A DNA stretch of 64,000 bases from CAVTOO01 sp963736355 (GTDB taxonomy: Bacteria; Pseudomonadota; Alphaproteobacteria; Rhizobiales; Xanthobacteraceae), in contig CAVTOO010000007.1 in assembly GCA_963736355.1 (NCBI GenBank), forward strand, positions 124,001 to 188,000, given 5' to 3'. Below the pieces are notes generated by a model. It was not told the DNA's origin. It did no database searches and was given only the letters and a program-made list of their open reading frames with translations. Shown here piece after piece: positions 60,230 to 64,000 of the stretch (position 1 is its first letter; every line of letters begins with the position of its first letter). The position numbers and the translations under genes are program-made.

Positions 60230-61708
60230 CTAATCCTCCGGCGCGTCCTCGATCGGGTCGAACTGCTTGGCATCGAGGCCGAGCAGGTTCCACGATTGCA
60301 GCATGTGCGGCGGCAGCGGCGCGGTGCAGTCGATGATGCCGTCGCGCGGATGCGGGATGACGATGCGGCGCGCCAGCAGATGCAGGCGGTTCTGCAAGCC
60401 GCCCGGCAACTGCCAGTTCTCGATCGAGAAATATTTCGGATCGCCGACGATGGGGTGTTCGATATGCGCCATGTGGGCGCGCAACTGATGGGTGCGGCCC
60501 GTTACCGGCTTGAGCGACACCCAGGCGAGCTTGTTGGCGGAAGTCTCGACCACCGCGTAATAAGTCACGGCATGCATCGCGCCTTCGTCGCCATGGGCGG
60601 CAACGCGCATGATGGAATCGTCTTCCATCTCCTCCTTGGCGAGATAAGTGGAGATGCGGCCCTGCTTCGGCTTGGGGACACCGGCAACCAGCGCCCAGTA
60701 AATCTTGCGCGCCTCGCGCGAGCGAAACGATTTGGCCAACGCCGCCGCGGCAAAGCGCGTCTTGGCGACGAGCAGACAACCCGACGTCTCCTTGTCGAGG
60801 CGATGCACGAGCCGCGGCTTCTGGCCCTTGGAATCGCGCAGCACCTCGAGCATCAGATCGACATGCTTGGTTGTGCCCGAGCCGCCCTGCACCGCGAGCC
60901 CGGCCGGCTTGTTGAGGACCATCACGTCGTCGTCCTCGAACAGGATCATGTCCTTGAGTTCGGAGCGCGTTTTCTGCGCCGCCGCCGAAGGTCCTTCGGC
61001 CGCTTTGGCCGCATCTAGTCGCAGCGGCGGAATGCGCACCGCCTGCCCTGTCTCAAGACGATCCTTGGAATCGGCACGGCGGCCGTTGACGCGCAGCTCG
61101 CCTTTGCGGATGACGCGCTGAATGTGAGAGAACGACAGCCCGGCGAAGCGCGCTTCAAGGAAACGATCGACACGCATGCCGTTTTCGTCGGCTGTCACGG
61201 TGACGGTCTGGACCTGCGTCGGCAATGGCGCGGGCTCGGCCTCACGCTCGGGGCGCGCGGAACGCTCGTCGCGATCATCGCCGATCTCGCGCGCAAATTT
61301 CGGCGCGCGCGGACGATCTTCATTGAAAGACCGCGGCGGCCGGGAACGCGACGGCTTTTCGAAGGCGCGCTCGGAATTGCCGGAGACGCGCTCACGCTTG
61401 CCGAAGGTGCGTTCGGGTTTGCCGGACGACCGCTCCGGTTTGCGAGATGAACGCTCGGGCTTATCGAAGGAACGTTCAGGCTTGCCGAAGGAGCGCTCGG
61501 GTCTGCCCGATGAACGCTCAGGCTTGCCGAAGGCACGTTCGGGTTTGCCGGACGACCGCTCGGGCTTTCCGAAGGCACGCTCGGGCTTGCCCGGCCGCGA
61601 CGGTTTACCCGGCCGTGACGGCGTGCGGCCGCGCTTGCCGTCACCTGAGCGCGACGGTCCCCCGCTGCGATTGTTTCTCGGGGCGTCCCCGCGTCCTGAA
61701 CGATTCAT
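60230..61708 (-). CDS. RluA-family pseudouridine synthase with a long repetitive N-terminal tail
   Basis: A 492-residue RNA pseudouridine synthase. The catalytic motif is LVHRLDKETSGCLL, with GRTHQLRAHMAHIEHPIVGD as the closing motif; an S4 domain covers about residues 170-225 (MRVDRFLEARFAGLSFSHIQ). The first 165 residues are unusual: about a dozen near-repeats of the type GKPERSS/GKPERAF/GRPERSF, rich in Arg, Lys, Pro and Ser, likely disordered and RNA-binding. The enzyme core most resembles RluC-type proteins that modify 23S rRNA; the exact target is not decided. Confidence 0.87.
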   Translation of the reverse strand: MNRSGRGDAPRNNRSGGPSRSGDGKRGRTPSRPGKPSRPGKPERAFGKPERSSGKPERAFGKPERSSGRPERSFGKPERSFDKPERSSRKPERSSGKPERTFGKRERVSGNSERAFEKPSRSRPPRSFNEDRPRAPKFAREIGDDRDERSARPEREAEPAPLPTQVQTVTVTADENGMRVDRFLEARFAGLSFSHIQRVIRKGELRVNGRRADSKDRLETGQAVRIPPLRLDAAKAAEGPSAAAQKTRSELKDMILFEDDDVMVLNKPAGLAVQGGSGTTKHVDLMLEVLRDSKGQKPRLVHRLDKETSGCLLVAKTRFAAAALAKSFRSREARKIYWALVAGVPKPKQGRISTYLAKEEMEDDSIMRVAAHGDEGAMHAVTYYAVVETSANKLAWVSLKPVTGRTHQLRAHMAHIEHPIVGDPKYFSIENWQLPGGLQNRLHLLARRIVIPHPRDGIIDCTAPLPPHMLQSWNLLGLDAKQFDPIEDAPED

Positions 61709-61727
61709 CCCCTGTCTTTACGGCAAA

Positions 61728-62423
61728 TCAGCCGCACTTTGCAGCAGTTTTAAGCGCCTCAGTGTCCTTGGGCGACACGTTGGGGCGTTTGGCCGCCTCG
61801 GTCACGGCCGCGCAGGCCCCGTCCCGGTTGCCGGTCTCCAGACGCGCATGACCCAGCGTAATCCAGGCCACAGGCTGATCCGGAGCGTCGATCACCGCCT
61901 GCTCCAGCACCGGCAGCGCGTCGGCCGGACGCCTTGTCACCAGCAGGAACCGGCCGAGATCCAGGCGCAGCTCTTTACGGGGATTGGGACGTGTCAGCGC
62001 AATCTTGAACAGTTCTTCGGCGTAGGCGGCGTCCTTGAGGTGCACATACGCGATGACAGCGAAGGCATGATAGATGGTGCTGGGTTCCTGCGTGAACAGG
62101 GATGCCTGATTGAAGCGCCGGGCCGCGATCACCGGATAGCCATTTGCAAGGGCTTGCCAACCGTAGCCAAGCGATCGCTCGAAGGCTTTTTCCGGCGTTC
62201 CAAGCTCCTTGAGCGAGCTCTCCCTGAATGTCCTGTCGGCATCCAGCATGATCTGGTTTTTTTTGGCAAAGCCGTAGAACGGCTGCTCATTGATCGGCAG
62301 ATCGTAGCTTCGTTTGGTCAGCTTAACGCCGGGAACGACCTCGACCGTCTGCGCCGACGCCGCGACGCTCCACGCCAAGGATGCAATCAAAACGGCGGCA
62401 ATGCCGCGCAACAATATCGTCAT
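61728..62423 (-). CDS. secreted tetratricopeptide-repeat protein
   Basis: A 231-residue protein with a signal peptide (TILLRGIAAVLIASLAWSVAASAQ). Two or three TPR units are visible in the second half (PEKAFERSLGYGWQALANGY, DAAYAEELFKIALTRPNP, PADALPVLEQAVIDAPDQ), ending in a Cys pair region (GACAAV and AAKCG). I chose the ATG of MTILLRGIAAV because the upstream extension is not conserved-looking. It lies between the pseudouridine synthase and rarA; role unknown. Confidence 0.78.
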   Translation of the reverse strand: MTILLRGIAAVLIASLAWSVAASAQTVEVVPGVKLTKRSYDLPINEQPFYGFAKKNQIMLDADRTFRESSLKELGTPEKAFERSLGYGWQALANGYPVIAARRFNQASLFTQEPSTIYHAFAVIAYVHLKDAAYAEELFKIALTRPNPRKELRLDLGRFLLVTRRPADALPVLEQAVIDAPDQPVAWITLGHARLETGNRDGACAAVTEAAKRPNVSPKDTEALKTAAKCG

Positions 62424-62511
62424 GGGATCACCCCCGTTTCGCAGTCTCGACCAGCCATCGAGCCGCCATTCCGTGGGACGTTCCCGCGGCCAGAACGGTT
62501 CATTCCCTCGG

Positions 62512-63847
62512 CTAATCCTTGTTTCGTTCCTTCCGTAATTTTTCCCAGTAATCCAGCCGCTTGCGAATCTCGCGCTCGAAGCCGCGCTCGGGCGGATTGT
62601 AAAAAGTCTGCCGACCCATCTCCTCGGGGAAATAATCCTGCCCCGAGAAGCCCTCCGGCGTGTCGTGGTCATACGAATAGCCCGAGCCGTAGCCTTCGTC
62701 CTTCATCAGCTTGGTCGGTGCATTGAGGATATGCCTGGGCGGCAGCAGCGAGCCGCCTTCCTGCGCCGCACGCTTCGCCGCGCCATAGGCTTTATAGGCG
62801 GCGTTGGATTTGGGCGCAGTGGCGACATAGATCACCGCCTGCGCAATGGCGAGTTCGCCCTCGGGCGAGCCGAGAAAATCGAAGGCGTCCTTGGCGGCGT
62901 TGGCGACGACCAGCGCCTGCGGATCGGCCAGACCAATATCCTCAATCGCCATGCGCACGACGCGCCGCGCCAGAAAGAGCGGGCTCTCGCCGGCGTCGAG
63001 CATGCGCGCGAGATAATACAGCGCGGCGTCGGGATCGGAGCCGCGCACCGATTTATGCAGCGCCGAAATCAGATTGTAGTGGCCTTCGCGATCCTTGTCG
63101 TAGATCGGCGCGCGGCGCTGCAGAACGCTCTGCAAGCCGACCGCATCGAACACCTCGCCCTTGCGCGCGGCGCGCCAGACTTCCTCCGCCAGCGTCAGCG
63201 AGGCGCGGCCATCGCCATCGGCCATGCCGCACCAGCGAGGCGCGGGCCTCGTCGTCGAGCGGCAGTTTGCGGCCTTCCATCTCCTCGGCCTTGGCCAGAA
63301 GCTTTTCGATGGCGGCAGCGTCGAGCGACTTGAAGACGAGCACGCGCGCGCGAGAGAGCAAGCGCGGCGTTGAGTTCGAAGGACGGATTTTCTGTGGTGG
63401 CGCCGACCAGCGCCACGGTGCCGTCTTCCATCACCGGCAGGAAGGAATCCTGCTGGGCGCGGTTGAAGCGATGGATTTCGTCGACAAACAGCAACGTGCC
63501 CTTGCCGGTCTCGCGGCGGGCGCGCGCGGTCTCGAAGGTCTTTTTCAGATCGGCGACGCCGGAGAACACCGCCGACAGCTGCTCGAAATGCAGGTCGGTG
63601 GCATCCGCAAGCAACCGCGCGACCGTGGTCTTGCCGGTGCCGGGCGGGCCCCAGAAGATCAGCGAGCCGAGCGTGCGCGTCTCCAGCATGCGCGTCAGCG
63701 CGCCGTCGGGCCCCAGAATATGATCCTGACCGACGACATCGGCGAGCGTTCGCGGCCGTAGCGATCCGGCAGCGGACGCGGCGCATCCTGCTCAAGGCCG
63801 GCGGCGGCGAAGAGATTGGACGCGTCGCCTGCCCGCTTCGCGCTCAT
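62512..63847 (-). CDS. rarA: replication-associated recombination protein A, AAA+ ATPase (three frame breaks)
   Basis: Helps rescue stalled replication forks. MSAKRAGDASNLFAAAGLEQ starts at 63847; a base is missing near 63755 before LRPRTLADVVGQDHILGP. Walker A is FWGPPGTGKTTVARLLAD and Walker B is LLFVDEIHRFNRAQQ. One extra base near 63367 separates ELNAA from LLSRARVLVFKSLD, and one near 63235 separates EARASLV from RMADGDGRASLTLAEEV. The C-terminal assembly domain is continuous (YLARMLDAGESPLFLARRV, MAIEDIGLADPQAL). Corrected length 444 residues. Its start overlaps the stop of the upstream protease (ATGA). Confidence 0.9.
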
Positions 63848-64000
63848 CCCCCGAGCACAACATTGAGCTGCTGGCCGCCGCGCTGAACGGTGATGCGCCA
63901 GATCCGGCTCGGCGTGCGCGTCAGCTGATCGAGCTCCTTGGTGTTCGCGATCTTCTGGCCGTTGACGGAAACGATAACGTCGCCGCGCTGGAAGCCGACG
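63844..64000 (-). CDS. Do/DegQ-like serine protease, C-terminal PDZ end (partial)
   Basis: Only the last 51 residues are in the window, read from the right edge. They match the end of a PDZ domain in HtrA/Do proteases (GFQRGDVIVSVNGQKIANTK, then TPSRIWRITVQRGGQQLNVV). The protease region itself lies outside the window. The stop overlaps the rarA start (ATGA), as in related genomes where the two genes are adjacent. Confidence 0.75.
   Translation of the reverse strand, partial: VGFQRGDVIVSVNGQKIANTKELDQLTRTPSRIWRITVQRGGQQLNVVLGG

Noticed and set aside
61176..62726. Plus-strand frame with repeated RSGLPKE/RSGLPDD units
   Set aside because: It is the mirror image of the KPERSS repeats of the pseudouridine synthase on the other strand; the minus-strand gene has the start, core domain and stop.

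Overview
The window is high-GC chromosomal DNA from an alphaproteobacterium. Gene content and order fit the Hyphomicrobiales, most likely the Nitrobacteraceae/Xanthobacteraceae group around Bradyrhizobium, Rhodopseudomonas and Pseudolabrys. The evidence is a very-long-chain fatty-acid/lipid A cluster at the left edge, the mobile palindromic repeats typical of these genomes, DUF2865, DUF1289 and DUF2059 proteins, class II DAHP synthase and ATP12. This family-level placement is inference. I see no rRNA, tRNA, CRISPR array, prophage or insertion sequence; the DNA reads as core genome with some accessory transport and metabolic genes.

Layout. 0-3.4 kb: lipid A cluster (ketoacyl synthase, zinc dehydrogenase, acyltransferase). 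3.4-6 kb, minus: rhodanese, aminotransferase, polyamine-binding protein. 6-10 kb, minus: Kup potassium transporter and a MotA/MotB stator pair. 10-13.8 kb, minus: Atm1-type ABC exporter, psd, pssA (phosphatidylethanolamine synthesis). 13.9-18.6 kb: LOG hydrolase, then minus-strand cysS, GFA protein, a 37-residue membrane peptide, GNAT and citramalate synthase. 18.9-20.5 kb: two secreted proteins. 20.5-28.4 kb, minus: gltX, nadE, dgkA, DAHP synthase, gor, DUF2059, rpiA. 28.5-31.1 kb, plus: gph, a lipoprotein, moaA. 31.3-37.8 kb: TRAP transporter genes dctQ/dctM and, separated from them, dctP, with an HIBADH-like dehydrogenase and an Mrp ATPase between. 38-40.4 kb: histidine kinase, DUF1289, aspartic protease. 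40.4-43.3 kb, minus: dehydrogenase, dusA, FAH-family hydrolase. 43.4-46 kb, minus: an ECF42-like stress module (DGPF protein, sigma factor, DoxX, VOC). 46-51.3 kb: enolase-superfamily enzyme, MFS permease, TRIC channel, pccB. 51.4-54.3 kb, minus: FliK-like and FlhB-C-like orphans and ATP12. 54.5-59.8 kb, plus: a three-subunit 2-oxoacid:acceptor oxidoreductase interrupted by an opposing His-rich secreted-protein gene. 59.8-64 kb, minus: small secreted protein, RluA-family pseudouridine synthase with a long repetitive tail, TPR protein, rarA and the 3' end of a Do-like protease.

The most striking property is technical. About 45 single-base reading-frame breaks split 22 otherwise well-conserved genes, most behaving as one extra base. 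They hit essential genes (gltX, nadE), and the protein on both sides of each break is intact, so most are probably sequence or assembly errors. I therefore annotate whole-gene spans across the breaks and state where each break lies. One gene, the ECF sigma factor at 44.3-45.6 kb, carries about eleven breaks and may be a real pseudogene.

Biologically the most interesting places are the interrupted oxidoreductase operon, the ECF42-like module, the orphan flagellar-type genes beside pccB, the short membrane peptide coupled to the GFA gene, the heptad-like repeat tail on the pseudouridine synthase, and the palindromic repeats, one of which falsely extends a gene start and others of which abut stop codons. 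I did not find a convincing wholly new system.
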